Shown here: positions 17,913 to 28,151 of the stretch, in pieces | Numbering within the stretch: position 1 is the first letter of the stretch | Layout of the letters: every line of letters begins with the position of its first letter | Translations under genes and position numbers: made by a program | Assembly: GCA_016124195.1 (NCBI GenBank) | Contig: WGOE01000005.1 | Coordinates: forward strand, 124,001-188,000 | Length of the DNA: 64,000 nt | Reading direction: 5' to 3' | Source of the DNA: a bacterium | GTDB lineage: Bacteria; Pseudomonadota; Alphaproteobacteria; Rhodobacterales; Rhodobacteraceae | The notes under the pieces: model-generated | Databases searched by the model: none | Told to the model about the DNA's origin: nothing | The model's input: only the letters and a program-made list of their open reading frames with translations

Positions 17913-17916
<4 letters not shown>
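17143..17916 (-). CDS. tam: trans-aconitate 2-methyltransferase-like enzyme
   Basis: A 257-residue class I SAM-dependent methyltransferase with motif I VDLGCGTG (41-48), [11 protein letters not shown] and [12 protein letters not shown], the last being typical of Tam. Tam methylates trans-aconitate, a by-product that inhibits aconitase. The N-terminal [10 protein letters not shown] also matches Tam. The start is TTG, with bases overlapping the ftsH stop codon (TTGA), so it is translationally coupled to FtsH. Confidence 0.85.
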
Positions 17917-19814
<1,898 letters not shown>

Positions 19815-19868
19815 GTGGAACTCCTTCTAGCGCGGGTCATCTGCCACAGACGCTCCGCTTTGGGCTAT

Positions 19869-19896
19869 AAGATAGCCATTCGTTCGGCCGGTTCAA
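19869..19896 (-). promoter_or_regulatory. candidate ftsH promoter
   Basis: On the minus strand TTGAAC and TATCTT are separated by 16 bases, giving a start about 45 bases before the ftsH ribosome-binding region. CTATCT one base earlier resembles the -10 element of heat-shock sigma-32 promoters, so RpoH control is possible. A GGCTAT-AAG-ATAGCC inverted repeat (19863-19877) overlaps it. Confidence 0.4.
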
Positions 19897-21110
19897 TGCG
19901 ATAACGTGGTGTTCTTGCGTCCAATCCATGGGTACAGCGGTATCGCGCTGTAAGCATCGGCCGCAAAACCGGCCAGAGGTGCCGCGATCAGCCGGCCGCC
20001 GCGCCAAAGCGCCGGCGAGACCAGCAGCACCGGACGCGGCAGCCCCGTGGCGCGCCAGCCCGCCACCTGGGCCAGACCAAGGGCGCCAAGCGGACCGATC
20101 TCGGCGCCTTCGGGCCAGGGGCCGAGGATTTTCCAGCGGCCGTCCCAGACCGGGCCTGGCACAGGCGCCTGCGCGGCCCGCGCTTCGCGAAGCGCCCGCA
20201 GAGCCTCGCCCTCGGCGGGGAGAAACCGGCAGCCGGCCAAGGTGGCGGCATGACCCTGCGACAATCGGTCCAGCAATTGGCTGATCTGCGCACCGCGCGG
20301 GGCATAGTCGGACGGGGCGATCCACAGTACGACGCGCTGGATCAGCCGGCGCCGGGTCTCGACCGGGGCGCGCCAGAAATCGGGCGCAATGCGCAGGCTG
20401 CCGGCCTCTTCGGTCAGGGTCCGGGCGGACCAGTCATCGGCCAACGCATCCAGCGCCGCGCGCGCCTCGGCCAGATGTGCGGCCACTTCGGCCAGCCGGT
20501 CACCGCGCAGCCCCAAGGCGCCAGAAGCCAGCGCCTTGCGCATCCGGACCCTGTCGAACCGCGGGTTTTCGTTCGAAGGGTCCTCGACCCAGGTCAGGTT
20601 GCGGGCCTGCAGCCAGTTGCGCAGCTCTTGCCGGCCCATCCCCAGCATCGGGCGTTGCCAAAGGATGCCGCCTTCGGTCCAGAAGGACGCCATGGCGGCA
20701 AGCCCGTCCACACCCGCCCCGCGCGCCAGCCGCATCAGGAAGGTTTCTGCCACATCGTCGCGGGTGTGGGCCAGCACCAGGCTCGAAAGGCCCTGCCCGA
20801 CCGCCCATTCCGCCATCAGCCGGCGCCGCGCCCGCCGTGCGGCGTCTTGCAGGTTGCCGGCATGGGTCGTGCCCTGCCAGCGCAGCACCTGATGCGGCAG
20901 GCCCAGCCTGGCGGCAATCCGGCCCACCGCCTCTGCCTCGGCCGCGGCTTCGGGGCGCAGGCCGTGATCGACCGTCACCACCGAAGGCTGCAATCCCGCC
21001 GCCACCGCCAGATGCAAAAGGGCGATGGAATCCCCACCGCCCGAAACCGCAAGCCCAAGCGCGGCGGTCTGGTGCAGCCCCGCCAGAAGGCTTGCGGGCA
21101 GATCCGTCAA
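19893..21110 (-). CDS. tilS: tRNA(Ile)-lysidine synthetase TilS
   Basis: This 405-residue N-type ATP pyrophosphatase modifies C34 of tRNA-Ile(CAU) to lysidine so that it reads AUA. The PP-loop SGGGDS is at 23-28; HGLRPEAAAEA and the ARRARRRLMAEWA region follow, with the second catalytic stretch VLAHTRDDVAETFLMRLARG. The start is TTG whose bases overlap the cpoB stop codon (TTGA). The tol-pal-tilS-ftsH order is common in Rhodobacterales. Confidence 0.95.
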   Translation of the reverse strand: MTDLPASLLAGLHQTAALGLAVSGGGDSIALLHLAVAAGLQPSVVTVDHGLRPEAAAEAEAVGRIAARLGLPHQVLRWQGTTHAGNLQDAARRARRRLMAEWAVGQGLSSLVLAHTRDDVAETFLMRLARGAGVDGLAAMASFWTEGGILWQRPMLGMGRQELRNWLQARNLTWVEDPSNENPRFDRVRMRKALASGALGLRGDRLAEVAAHLAEARAALDALADDWSARTLTEEAGSLRIAPDFWRAPVETRRRLIQRVVLWIAPSDYAPRGAQISQLLDRLSQGHAATLAGCRFLPAEGEALRALREARAAQAPVPGPVWDGRWKILGPWPEGAEIGPLGALGLAQVAGWRATGLPRPVLLVSPALWRGGRLIAAPLAGFAADAYSAIPLYPWIGRKNTTLSH

Positions 21111-21976
21111 GGACAGCCCTGCGCCGCCATGGCCGCCTTGGCGTTGCTTTCGTCGGCCGACCCGGGGAAGCGCTTTCCCACCTCGGCGAGGGTCACGCAG
21201 GCCTCTGGCCCCTGGCCCAGCTTGCCCAGCGCCTGACCCAGCTTGGTCAGCGCCTGGCCGGCCAGAGGCCCGGTCTGATTGGCGGAGAAGGCATCCAGAT
21301 AGGCCCGCGCCGCATTGGCGGTGTCGCCGGTCTGGGTCAGGGCATCGCCGCGATAAAGATCGGCCTGCGGGACTAATGGGCCACCCGGGTAGGATTGCGC
21401 ATAGGTCTTAAAGAGGTCCGCGGCGCCAGGAAAGTCACGGGAATCGAGCACCCCCTTGGCCCGATCGAAGTCTGCTTTTTCATTGACCGCCAATTCGACG
21501 CCGCCCGTGGCCGGTGCCGCCGTATCGCCCGCCGCCGGTGCCGCGGTTTCAGGTTTGGCGGCGGCGACATCCGCCTTGCCCGCCGTCTTTGCCATGCCGC
21601 CAAGGTCCGGCGTCGCGGGCAGCGAGGCCGGATCGCAACCCTTGGTCAGTTCGCACAGGCGGAACTCGATGTCGCCGATCCGGTTCGTGCCGTCCGAGAC
21701 CACCGCCTTGACCTTCTGTTCGACCTCTTCGGTCTTGGCGGTCAGCTTGGTCAGTTCCGCCTCGATCGCATCCATGCGCTGCAATGCGTCGCCGCCGGCG
21801 CTGCCGTTGGTGGCAGCGCCCGTGGTGACCAGCTCTTGCTTCAGGGCGTTGAACTGGGCGGCCAGCTGCGCCAGCTCGGCCTTCACATCGGCAAGCGACT
21901 GCGCATCCTGCGCAAAGGCAGGCGCCCCCCCGGCAAGAGGCAGCAGCAGACAGGCAGCCAGAAGCCAGCGCGTCAT
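21107..21976 (-). CDS. cpoB: Tol-Pal accessory protein CpoB (YbgF)
   Basis: The 289-residue periplasmic protein has a signal peptide (MTRWLLAACLLLP then AFAQ), an N-terminal coiled coil rich in leucine and glutamine (about 25-95), and an alanine-rich linker. A C-terminal set of tetratricopeptide repeats (about 165-285) includes AADLFKTYAQSYPGG and AYLDAF. CpoB links peptidoglycan synthesis with outer-membrane constriction. I use the second in-frame ATG because it begins the signal peptide. tilS follows with a four-base overlap. Confidence 0.92.
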   Translation of the reverse strand: MTRWLLAACLLLPLAGGAPAFAQDAQSLADVKAELAQLAAQFNALKQELVTTGAATNGSAGGDALQRMDAIEAELTKLTAKTEEVEQKVKAVVSDGTNRIGDIEFRLCELTKGCDPASLPATPDLGGMAKTAGKADVAAAKPETAAPAAGDTAAPATGGVELAVNEKADFDRAKGVLDSRDFPGAADLFKTYAQSYPGGPLVPQADLYRGDALTQTGDTANAARAYLDAFSANQTGPLAGQALTKLGQALGKLGQGPEACVTLAEVGKRFPGSADESNAKAAMAAQGCP

Positions 21977-21980
21977 GGTC

Positions 21981-22541
21981 TCAGGTCCCCGCACCGATCG
22001 ACAGGACCGTCACGGCGCGGCGGTTCTGCGAATAGCAGCTTTCATCCGAACAAAGTGCCACCGGGCGTTCCTTGCCGTAACCGATCGCCTGCATCCGGGC
22101 TCCGGCCACGCCTTGCGAGATCAGGAAATTCTTGACCGAGGCGGCGCGCTTCTGGCTCAGACCCAGGTTGTAGGCCTGCGTGCCCTGTTCGTCGGCGTAA
22201 CCCTCGATGATGATGCCATAGCTGGCATGGGCGTTCAGCCAGGTGGCTTGCGCCTTCAGGATGCCGCGCGCCTCGTCGGTCAGGGTCCAGTCATCGACGA
22301 CAAAGTGGACGCGGTCGCCGATGGCCTGGTTGAAATAGGCAACCGAGGCCGGATTGGACGGATCGCCCAGATTGGAGGTGGCAATGCCGCCGGCCCCGCC
22401 CGCGCCATTCGCGCCGTTGGCGCCGTTGGCGCCCATGTCGCCACCGGCTCCGGCGTAGCGGTCTGGGTTGCGACAGGCCCCCAAGGCCAGCGCAGAGACG
22501 ATCAGCACTGCTTTGATCGGAATCGCGAAACGGACGGACAT
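21981..22541 (-). CDS. pal: peptidoglycan-associated lipoprotein Pal
   Basis: The 186-residue lipoprotein begins with a signal peptide ending in the lipobox LGAC (Cys about 24). A glycine-asparagine-alanine run (GANGANGANGAGG) acts as a spacer. The C-terminal OmpA-type peptidoglycan-binding domain has the EGYADEQGTQAYNLGLSQKR signature. Pal sits in the outer membrane and binds peptidoglycan and TolB. A long in-frame extension upstream would destroy the signal peptide and was rejected. It lies between tolB and cpoB. Confidence 0.95.
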   Translation of the reverse strand: MSVRFAIPIKAVLIVSALALGACRNPDRYAGAGGDMGANGANGANGAGGAGGIATSNLGDPSNPASVAYFNQAIGDRVHFVVDDWTLTDEARGILKAQATWLNAHASYGIIIEGYADEQGTQAYNLGLSQKRAASVKNFLISQGVAGARMQAIGYGKERPVALCSDESCYSQNRRAVTVLSIGAGT

Positions 22542-22623
22542 TGGATTTTCCTTGTTCTTGGCGGCTCGATGGCCGGTGATATAGCAGCTTTGACGAGGGC
22601 TGTTAACAAGCTTCGAGGGCATG

Positions 22624-23955
22624 TTACGGCAAGAGCGACGACCAGAACGGGTCAGAGGCCGAACCGGGCGTGTTGACCTGATGCAGGTTGCGCCCCGAAA
22701 CATCGACCGAATAGAGCGAGGCGGTCCCGGCCGCCCCTTCGCTTTCGCGGGTGAACATGATCACGCGGCCATTGGGCGCCCAGGTCGGGCCCTCGTCATG
22801 AAAAGAGGCGGTCAGAAGCCGCTCTTCCGTGCCATCGGGGCGGATGACACCAATGTAGAACCGGCCATCGGCGATCTTGGTGAAGGCGATCAGGTCGCCG
22901 CGCGGGCTCCAGACCGGGGTGGCGTATTTGCCCTTGCCCGAGGAAAGCCGTGTCGCCTCGCCACCGCTGGCCGGCATGATGTAGATCTGCTGCACGCCCG
23001 ACCGGTCGCTTTCGAACACGATCTGGCTGCCATCGGGGCTGAAGGAGGGGGCGGTCTCGATCGAGGGCGAGTCGGTCAATTGTTTGAGCGCGCCTGTGTC
23101 GACATTCAGCGTGTAAAGGTCCGAATTGCCATCCTTATCGAGGCTGAAGACCACCGTATGGCCATCGGGCGCAAAGCGCGGCGCGAAGGTCATCGAGCCG
23201 GGCTGTTCATCCAGCACCTTGGTCGACAGGTTGGCGGTATTCATCACATAGACCCGCGGCGTGCCCGAAGCATAAGAGGTGAAGATGATCCTGTCGCCGC
23301 TCGGCGAAAAGCGCGGCGCCAGCACGATGGATTTGCTGTCGGTCAGATATTGTACGTTGGCGCCATCGTAATCCATCACGGCCAGCCGCTTTTGCCTGGC
23401 ATCCTTGGGCCCGCTTTCCGAGACAAAGACCACCCGGCTGTCGAAATAACCGCCCTCACCCGTGATGCGGCTATAGGCGGCATCGGCCACCTTGTGCGCC
23501 ATGCGCCGCCAGGCCTTGGCCGAGCCTGCAAACTGCAGCCCGTCGCCCAGGGGCTGCCCCGCCGCCACGTCGAACAGGCGGAACTTGACCACGACCTTGT
23601 CTCCCGCCACCTGCACGGCGCCGGTGATCAAGGCCTGCGCGTTGATCGCCTGCCAGTCGCTGTAGGCGATCTTGGCATCAAAACTGCTGACCTGGCTGAT
23701 ATAGGCGCTGGCCGGGATCTCGCGGAAAAGGCCCGTGCCGGTCAGGTCATCGGCCACGACGCGGGCGATGTCATGCGCCATCTGCGACGAGCCGGCATTC
23801 TCGCCGATGAAATCGGGCACGGCATAGGGCAAAGGCTCGATCACCGGGTCGTCCAGCGTGATCTTCACCTTGGCATTCGCAGTCCCTGCGAGCCCGAGGG
23901 TCAGGCAAAGGCCGATGAGGCCCAAAAGGCGGCAAAGGGGATGGCGTGCGGTCAT
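22624..23955 (-). CDS. tolB: Tol-Pal protein TolB
   Basis: A 443-residue periplasmic protein with a signal peptide (about 1-26), an N-terminal alpha/beta domain (to about 170) and a six-bladed WD40-like beta-propeller. Blade repeats such as [31 protein letters not shown] and [16 protein letters not shown] are clear. TolB connects the inner-membrane TolQRA motor with Pal. It starts from an ATG 33 bp behind tolA in the tolQRAB-pal run. Confidence 0.96.
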   Translation of the reverse strand: MTARHPLCRLLGLIGLCLTLGLAGTANAKVKITLDDPVIEPLPYAVPDFIGENAGSSQMAHDIARVVADDLTGTGLFREIPASAYISQVSSFDAKIAYSDWQAINAQALITGAVQVAGDKVVVKFRLFDVAAGQPLGDGLQFAGSAKAWRRMAHKVADAAYSRITGEGGYFDSRVVFVSESGPKDARQKRLAVMDYDGANVQYLTDSKSIVLAPRFSPSGDRIIFTSYASGTPRVYVMNTANLSTKVLDEQPGSMTFAPRFAPDGHTVVFSLDKDGNSDLYTLNVDTGALKQLTDSPSIETAPSFSPDGSQIVFESDRSGVQQIYIMPASGGEATRLSSGKGKYATPVWSPRGDLIAFTKIADGRFYIGVIRPDGTEERLLTASFHDEGPTWAPNGRVIMFTRESEGAAGTASLYSVDVSGRNLHQVNTPGSASDPFWSSLLP

Positions 23956-23988
23956 GCGGTCCTCTTTTCGGTGAAATCCATCGGCAGG

Positions 23989-25272
23989 CTAGCGGAGCCG
24001 GCCCTTGGTGGGGTCAAATGTAAGCTCAAGGTCTTTCCAGTCGTCGTATTTGTCGGCCGGCAGGTTCAGCCCTTCGGCGGCGGCCCGGTAAATCGCACTG
24101 CGCGCTGCCGTGAAGGCCAGTTGCGCCGCTGCCGCCGAACCTCCGCTGAAGGACGCCATGGTGATGGAGACCGGCTTCTGGTCCTGCGACAGGGTGACTT
24201 CGACCACGATAACCACTTGCGCGGCTTCGGTCGACAGGGCGCCGATGTTCCACTTCTGCTGGATGGCGTGGTGCAGGTTGTCCACCTCGCCCGAGGTCAG
24301 CGTCGGGCCAAGCGCCTGCTTGCCATTGCCGCCGCTGCCCGATTTCGAGGGCGCGGGCTTGTCGGCGGTGGCGGCCGCAAGGGCCGCGTCAATCGCGGCC
24401 TGCTGGTCGGCGGCATTGGCGTCGGGCGCAGCAGCGGCATCGGTGCTGGCCGCGGCCGTGGTCTTGGCGGGCTTGGTGGGGGCCGCCGTCTGAGTATCCG
24501 CCGTCTGAGTATCCGTCGCCGCTGTGTCAGGTTTGGCTGCGGGCTTGGGCCGGGGGGCCGGGCGCGGGCTGGAGGTCGGGGCAAGTTGCGGCGCGGGGTC
24601 GGGCGACGGCTTGGCATCCGGCGTCACCGCGGTCACGGTTTCCTGCGGCGAGGCGGGAGGTGTCTCTGGCGGCTGGGCGTCGGGCGAGGGCGTGTCGGTC
24701 TGCGCCGGCGCCGGCGTGTCGGAGGTCTTGGGCTGATCGGTCGGCTGAACCGGGGTCGAGGCAATGCGCTGTGCCGCGCGCGGCTTGGGCGGTTTGGGTG
24801 AGGGCGGCACCGGCAGCGGCTGCGGCGTATCGGACGGCGGCGCCACCGTGGGTTCGACCGGCGGCGGCACATCGGGCGCAGGAGTGGGATCAGGCTTGGG
24901 CGCCGGCTTGGCGGCGGGCTTTGGCTTGGGCGGTGGCGGCACCGCGTCGGGCTTGGGCAGGTCCGGCGCCGGCGTGTCGGGCTTGGGCGCGACAGGCTTC
25001 GGGGCCGGCGGCTTGGCGGGCTTGGCGGCCTCGGGCTTGGGCTGGGGCGCGGCATCGGGTGTGGTCACCGGCTGCGGTGCTGCCTCCGGGGCGGCATCGG
25101 CCACATTGGGCGCAGCCGAATTCATCGCATCGAACTGCGACGCCGAAACCAGCGAGACCTGTGCCACCTGAATCTCGGGCGTTTCGGTGGTCCATGAAAA
25201 CCAGCCGCCCAAAAGCGCCCAAAGGATCAGGCCCAGATGCCCCAACCCCGAGATGATAAGGCCCCTGTTCAT
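23989..25272 (-). CDS. tolA: cell envelope protein TolA
   Basis: The 427-residue protein has an N-terminal membrane helix (about 4-22, RGLIISGLGHLGLILWALLG), then a very long low-complexity domain rich in Pro, Ala, Lys, Asp and Thr (about 55-315). The C-terminal globular domain (about 325-427) is of the TonB/TolA type with EVTLSQDQKPVSITM. TolA spans the periplasm and transmits force from TolQR to Pal. Its composition is more proline-rich than the helical enterobacterial TolA, as usual in alphaproteobacteria. A short internal repeat reads TADTQTADTQT. Confidence 0.92.
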   Translation of the reverse strand: MNRGLIISGLGHLGLILWALLGGWFSWTTETPEIQVAQVSLVSASQFDAMNSAAPNVADAAPEAAPQPVTTPDAAPQPKPEAAKPAKPPAPKPVAPKPDTPAPDLPKPDAVPPPPKPKPAAKPAPKPDPTPAPDVPPPVEPTVAPPSDTPQPLPVPPSPKPPKPRAAQRIASTPVQPTDQPKTSDTPAPAQTDTPSPDAQPPETPPASPQETVTAVTPDAKPSPDPAPQLAPTSSPRPAPRPKPAAKPDTAATDTQTADTQTAAPTKPAKTTAAASTDAAAAPDANAADQQAAIDAALAAATADKPAPSKSGSGGNGKQALGPTLTSGEVDNLHHAIQQKWNIGALSTEAAQVVIVVEVTLSQDQKPVSITMASFSGGSAAAAQLAFTAARSAIYRAAAEGLNLPADKYDDWKDLELTFDPTKGRLR

Positions 25273-25281
25273 CTGCCGGCC

Positions 25282-25737
25282 CTAGTTGCCGCCGCCGAAC
25301 TTGGGCCCGCCCGGATCGGTCACAAGCCCGATGTTGTTGAAGCCGCCCGCGTTCAGCGCCCCCATCAACTGCGCGACTTTTTCGTAGGTCACCGCCCCGT
25401 CGGCCCGCACGAAGACCTTGTCGGACTTGCGCTCGGCCGCGATGGCCTTGAGCTTGGGGATCAGGTCGGCCTCGCCGATTTCGGTATTCTGCACCAGAAC
25501 CAGGCCATCCGCGGTCAGTGTTATGGTCAGCGGCTCTTCCTTCTCGGTCGGCATGGCGCTGGCGGCGGTTTCGGGCAGCTTGACCGGAACGCCCACGGTC
25601 AAGAGCGGGGCTGCGACCATGAAGATGATCAAAAGCACCAGCATCACGTCCACGAAGGGCGTGACGTTGATCTCGCTCATCGCGGCGGCGCGGCCGCGGC
25701 GGCGCCTGCGCCCGCCACCCGAGCCGGGAGATTTCAT
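25282..25737 (-). CDS. tolR: Tol proton-channel subunit TolR
   Basis: This 151-residue ExbD/TolR protein has a basic N-terminus (GGGRRRRRGR), one membrane helix with the proton-carrying aspartate in FVDVMLVLLIIFM, and a periplasmic domain (about 70-140). With TolQ it forms the proton-driven motor of the Tol system. I chose the ATG beginning MKSPGSG; another in-frame ATG lies five codons upstream. Confidence 0.94.
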   Translation of the reverse strand: MKSPGSGGGRRRRRGRAAAMSEINVTPFVDVMLVLLIIFMVAAPLLTVGVPVKLPETAASAMPTEKEEPLTITLTADGLVLVQNTEIGEADLIPKLKAIAAERKSDKVFVRADGAVTYEKVAQLMGALNAGGFNNIGLVTDPGGPKFGGGN

Positions 25738-25755
25738 GACCCCTGCCCCCATGGC

Positions 25756-26451
25756 TCAGGCGTCCAGCTGGCGTGACAGGATCGTGGCGAATTCGTCGGC
25801 AAAGGCCTCGTAGCCGCCCAGGATGCGTTCGCTGTCGGCGTTGAGCTTGTTGTAGAACACGACCGCCGGGATGGCCGCGACCAGACCGATGCCGGTGGCC
25901 AGAAGCGCCTCGGCAATGCCGGGGGCTACGACGGCAAGGTTGGTGTTCTGGCTGATGGCGATCTGTTCGAAGGAATGCTTGATGCCCCAGATCGTACCGA
26001 AAAGCCCGATGAAGGGAGCCGTGGACCCCGTGGTGGCCAGAAAGCTCAACCCCTTGGTCAGGCTTTCGGATTCGCGGTTTATCGCCACATCCATCGCCCG
26101 GTCGATCCGGGCCTGGGCGCCGGCGATCAGCCCGCCGTCCTGCCGGTGACTGCGGCGCCATTCCAGCATGCCGGAGGAAAATATCTTTTCCGACGCGCCT
26201 TCGGGCTGCGAGCCGATCTTTTCGAAAAGCTCGTCCAGAGGTTCGCCCGACCAGAAGGCGCGGTCGAAGATCGAGGCCTCTTTCCGGGCGGCCCGGAACA
26301 GGATGTGCTTCTGGATGATGATGGCCCACGACCAGAAGGACATGAACATCAGCCCCGTCATCACGAGTTTCGCCAAAAAGGTAGCGCGCAAGAAGAGGGC
26401 TAGCAGGGAGAAATCGATCTCCTGCGCGGCCGCAAGTGTTGTCTGGTCCAT
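25756..26451 (-). CDS. tolQ: Tol proton-channel subunit TolQ
   Basis: The 231-residue ExbB/TolQ protein has three membrane helices: about 15-45, 135-160 and 170-195. The conserved stretch FIGLFGTIWGIKHSF leads into the second helix, and ALLATGIGLVAAIPAVVFYN forms the third. It assembles with TolR as the inner-membrane motor. A promoter candidate with TTGGCA and TAGAAT is 47-76 bases upstream, so the main tol transcript may start here. Confidence 0.95.
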   Translation of the reverse strand: MDQTTLAAAQEIDFSLLALFLRATFLAKLVMTGLMFMSFWSWAIIIQKHILFRAARKEASIFDRAFWSGEPLDELFEKIGSQPEGASEKIFSSGMLEWRRSHRQDGGLIAGAQARIDRAMDVAINRESESLTKGLSFLATTGSTAPFIGLFGTIWGIKHSFEQIAISQNTNLAVVAPGIAEALLATGIGLVAAIPAVVFYNKLNADSERILGGYEAFADEFATILSRQLDA

Positions 26452-26497
26452 GACGCCTGCTCGTTATTCTTGGGGTCTTTTGCCCCTGTTAGCTGTG

Positions 26498-26527
26498 ATT
26501 CTACACGGAATTAAGGGGGAATGCCAA
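26498..26527 (-). promoter_or_regulatory. candidate tolQ promoter
   Basis: On the minus strand TTGGCA and TAGAAT are separated by 18 bases, 47-76 bases upstream of the tolQ start codon. Both hexamers are five-of-six or close matches to the sigma-70 consensus. Confidence 0.5.
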
Positions 26528-26595
26528 CACAACCGCGTCAGATGGCGCATTGTTGCCGTCATCATGACACAAATTGCGGCGCTTGGGAGGAACGG

Positions 26596-26681
26596 CTGGG
26601 GGACTTCACGTCCCCCAGACCCCCTGTCCAGACCCCCTGTCCAGACCCCCTGCGGAGTATTTCTGCAAAGAGCAAACAGGG
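26596..26681 (+). repeat. hairpin-plus-tail intergenic repeat, copy 3, with 13-bp tandem units
   Basis: A perfect 9-bp stem (CTGGGGGAC/GTCCCCCAG, TTCAC loop) is followed by three tandem 13-mers (CAGACCCCCTGTC twice, then a variant) at 26616-26654, and then the tail GCGGAGTATT-N3-GCAAAGAGCAA. It lies between tolQ and ybgC. Confidence 0.65.
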
Positions 26682-26687
26682 CCGCAG

Positions 26688-27086
26688 TCAGGCGGGAAGC
26701 GCCGAAGTGAGGTCGGCGGGCAGCCGGGCCGGTTTGCCGGCGGCCGTCAGGCAGACCAGCGTGACGCGGGCGAAAAACAGCGGCCGGGCTGCCCGAAACA
26801 CGGTCTGGTTCAGAACGATGCGGGCGGCGGTCCTGGCCTGGAGGCGGGTTTCCACCTTCAGCATGTCATCGAAGCGCGCCGGGTGCAGATAGTCGGCCTC
26901 GATCCGGCGGACAGCGAAGACCAGACCCTGTTCCGCCCGCATCCTGACCTGATCGACCCCAAGATCGCGGACCCATTCGCTGCGGGCGCGTTCGATGAAT
27001 TTCAGGTAATTGGCGTAGTAGACGATCCCGGCGAGGTCGGTGTCTTCGTAATAGACGCGCAGGGCGAAGATGTGAGGCTGGGTCAT
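26688..27086 (-). CDS. ybgC: acyl-CoA thioesterase YbgC
   Basis: A 132-residue hotdog-fold thioesterase with the catalytic stretch YYEDTDLAGIVYYANYLKF near the N-terminus. In characterised bacteria YbgC hydrolyses acyl-CoA thioesters at the membrane and is encoded with the Tol-Pal genes. AGGTGGA directly before the ATG decides the start. Its ATG overlaps the stop codon of the small gene upstream (ATGA). A repeat element separates it from tolQ. Confidence 0.94.
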   Translation of the reverse strand: MTQPHIFALRVYYEDTDLAGIVYYANYLKFIERARSEWVRDLGVDQVRMRAEQGLVFAVRRIEADYLHPARFDDMLKVETRLQARTAARIVLNQTVFRAARPLFFARVTLVCLTAAGKPARLPADLTSALPA

Positions 27087-27430
27087 TCCACCTGTGTAGG
27101 CGCGGCGGCGGGCGCTGCCAAGGGCTGGAGCAGGTCCTGCAGGTGCCGCGTCTGCGTGGTCATGCGGGCCGCAAGCGCGGAGGCTTCGGCGGCGAGGCGC
27201 AACACTTCCTGCGCCAAAGGGGTGACGCCCGCCCTGGCCACCGGCAGCCGGTCGCTTATCGCGAGCCCGCGCAGGTCGCACAGCAGGTCGGATGCGGACT
27301 CGACGCTGGAAACGCAGTGCCGCGGGCGCGTGTGGCCCTTTCCTTTCGCTGCAGGACAGGAATTGCGCGCCCAGGGGTGAAGGCCGGGTCCGGACATTTG
27401 CCCGGTGTCGGTCGAACTTTCATTCCGCAT
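27083..27430 (-). CDS. small unknown gene coupled to ybgC
   Basis: This 115-residue reading frame has no family I recognise. The N-terminal half is polar with scattered cysteines and a basic KGKGHTRPRHC stretch. The C-terminal half is an alanine- and leucine-rich helix (about 60-105) that could form a coiled coil. The support for it being a gene is positional: its stop codon overlaps the ybgC start by four bases on the same strand. The N-terminal half may not be translated; a shorter version from an internal start is possible. Confidence 0.4.
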   Translation of the reverse strand: MRNESSTDTGQMSGPGLHPWARNSCPAAKGKGHTRPRHCVSSVESASDLLCDLRGLAISDRLPVARAGVTPLAQEVLRLAAEASALAARMTTQTRHLQDLLQPLAAPAAAPTQVE

Positions 27431-27491
27431 GGCAAGACCCCCGCATGGCGAACCCGTGCCACAGGTTTAGGGGCAAGTGGTTAACCAGCCG

Positions 27492-28118
27492 CTAAGCCGA
27501 TGACGATTGAAGCCGGGCAAACAGGCGCAGCGCATGGGAGGCATCGCGCGCCTGATCGGGCAGGACCCTGTCATAGCTGGCGCGGATCAGGCTGGCGATC
27601 TCGGGGCGCAGGATCACGGTCCCGCCCAGCCGGGCCAGAGGCGGCTGCATGGCGAAGGCGCCTTCTGCCCAAAGACAGATCACCTGCGCCATCTGGGCCA
27701 GAGCCAGATCCTCGGCGGGAACGGCCGACAGCGCCGCGTCCATGCACAGAAAGACGAAGGTGGCGCGGATCGCGCCCTTGGGGTCAAAGCGGAACAGGCG
27801 GTACTGGTTGGCCCCGGCCGCCTCGAGCCGCCGGCAGAGACCGGCAAGATCGGGGATCAGCTGGTCCAGCCCGGGAACCTCGGGCAGTTCGGACCAGTCG
27901 CGAAAGCAAAAGATCATCAGGTTCGCGCCAAGTTCGGGATCGGTCTCGGCCATCTTGTGATTGGCCAGGGTGACCACCGCCTCGATGGCGCCCTTGAAGA
28001 TCGCCAGCGTCGCGTCATCCACCCCGAAGACCACCGGCACGATCGGGCGGCCCCAGCGCGCGAAGAGATAGGTCCCGTCGGGGCGTGTGAAGTGGGCGGC
28101 GACGTCTTGGGGTGTCAT
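27492..28118 (-). CDS. unknown conserved-looking protein
   Basis: The 208-residue protein has the balanced composition of a soluble globular enzyme or binding protein, with no signal peptide, membrane helix or motif I can name. Features are an N-terminal TYLFARWGRPIVPVVFGVDD segment, a central LMIFCFRDWSELPEVPGLD and a C-terminal helix. It lies 33 bp behind the sulfotransferase-like gene on the same strand and probably shares its transcript. Confidence 0.7.
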   Translation of the reverse strand: MTPQDVAAHFTRPDGTYLFARWGRPIVPVVFGVDDATLAIFKGAIEAVVTLANHKMAETDPELGANLMIFCFRDWSELPEVPGLDQLIPDLAGLCRRLEAAGANQYRLFRFDPKGAIRATFVFLCMDAALSAVPAEDLALAQMAQVICLWAEGAFAMQPPLARLGGTVILRPEIASLIRASYDRVLPDQARDASHALRLFARLQSSSA

Positions 28119-28151
28119 GGCGGGTCTGAACTTCGGTTGAAACGACGTGCG

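Noticed and set aside
22385-22440. Short GCG/CC-rich repeats
   Set aside because: They encode the Gly-Ala-Asn spacer of Pal.
22621-24801. 726-codon plus-strand frame opposite tolB and tolA
   Set aside because: Ends in glycine/arginine low complexity produced by reading the Pro/Ala-rich TolA gene backwards.
24300-25150. Repetitive DNA suspected as tandem repeat or CRISPR
   Set aside because: It is the coding sequence of the Pro/Ala/Lys-rich TolA linker; there are no regular spacers.
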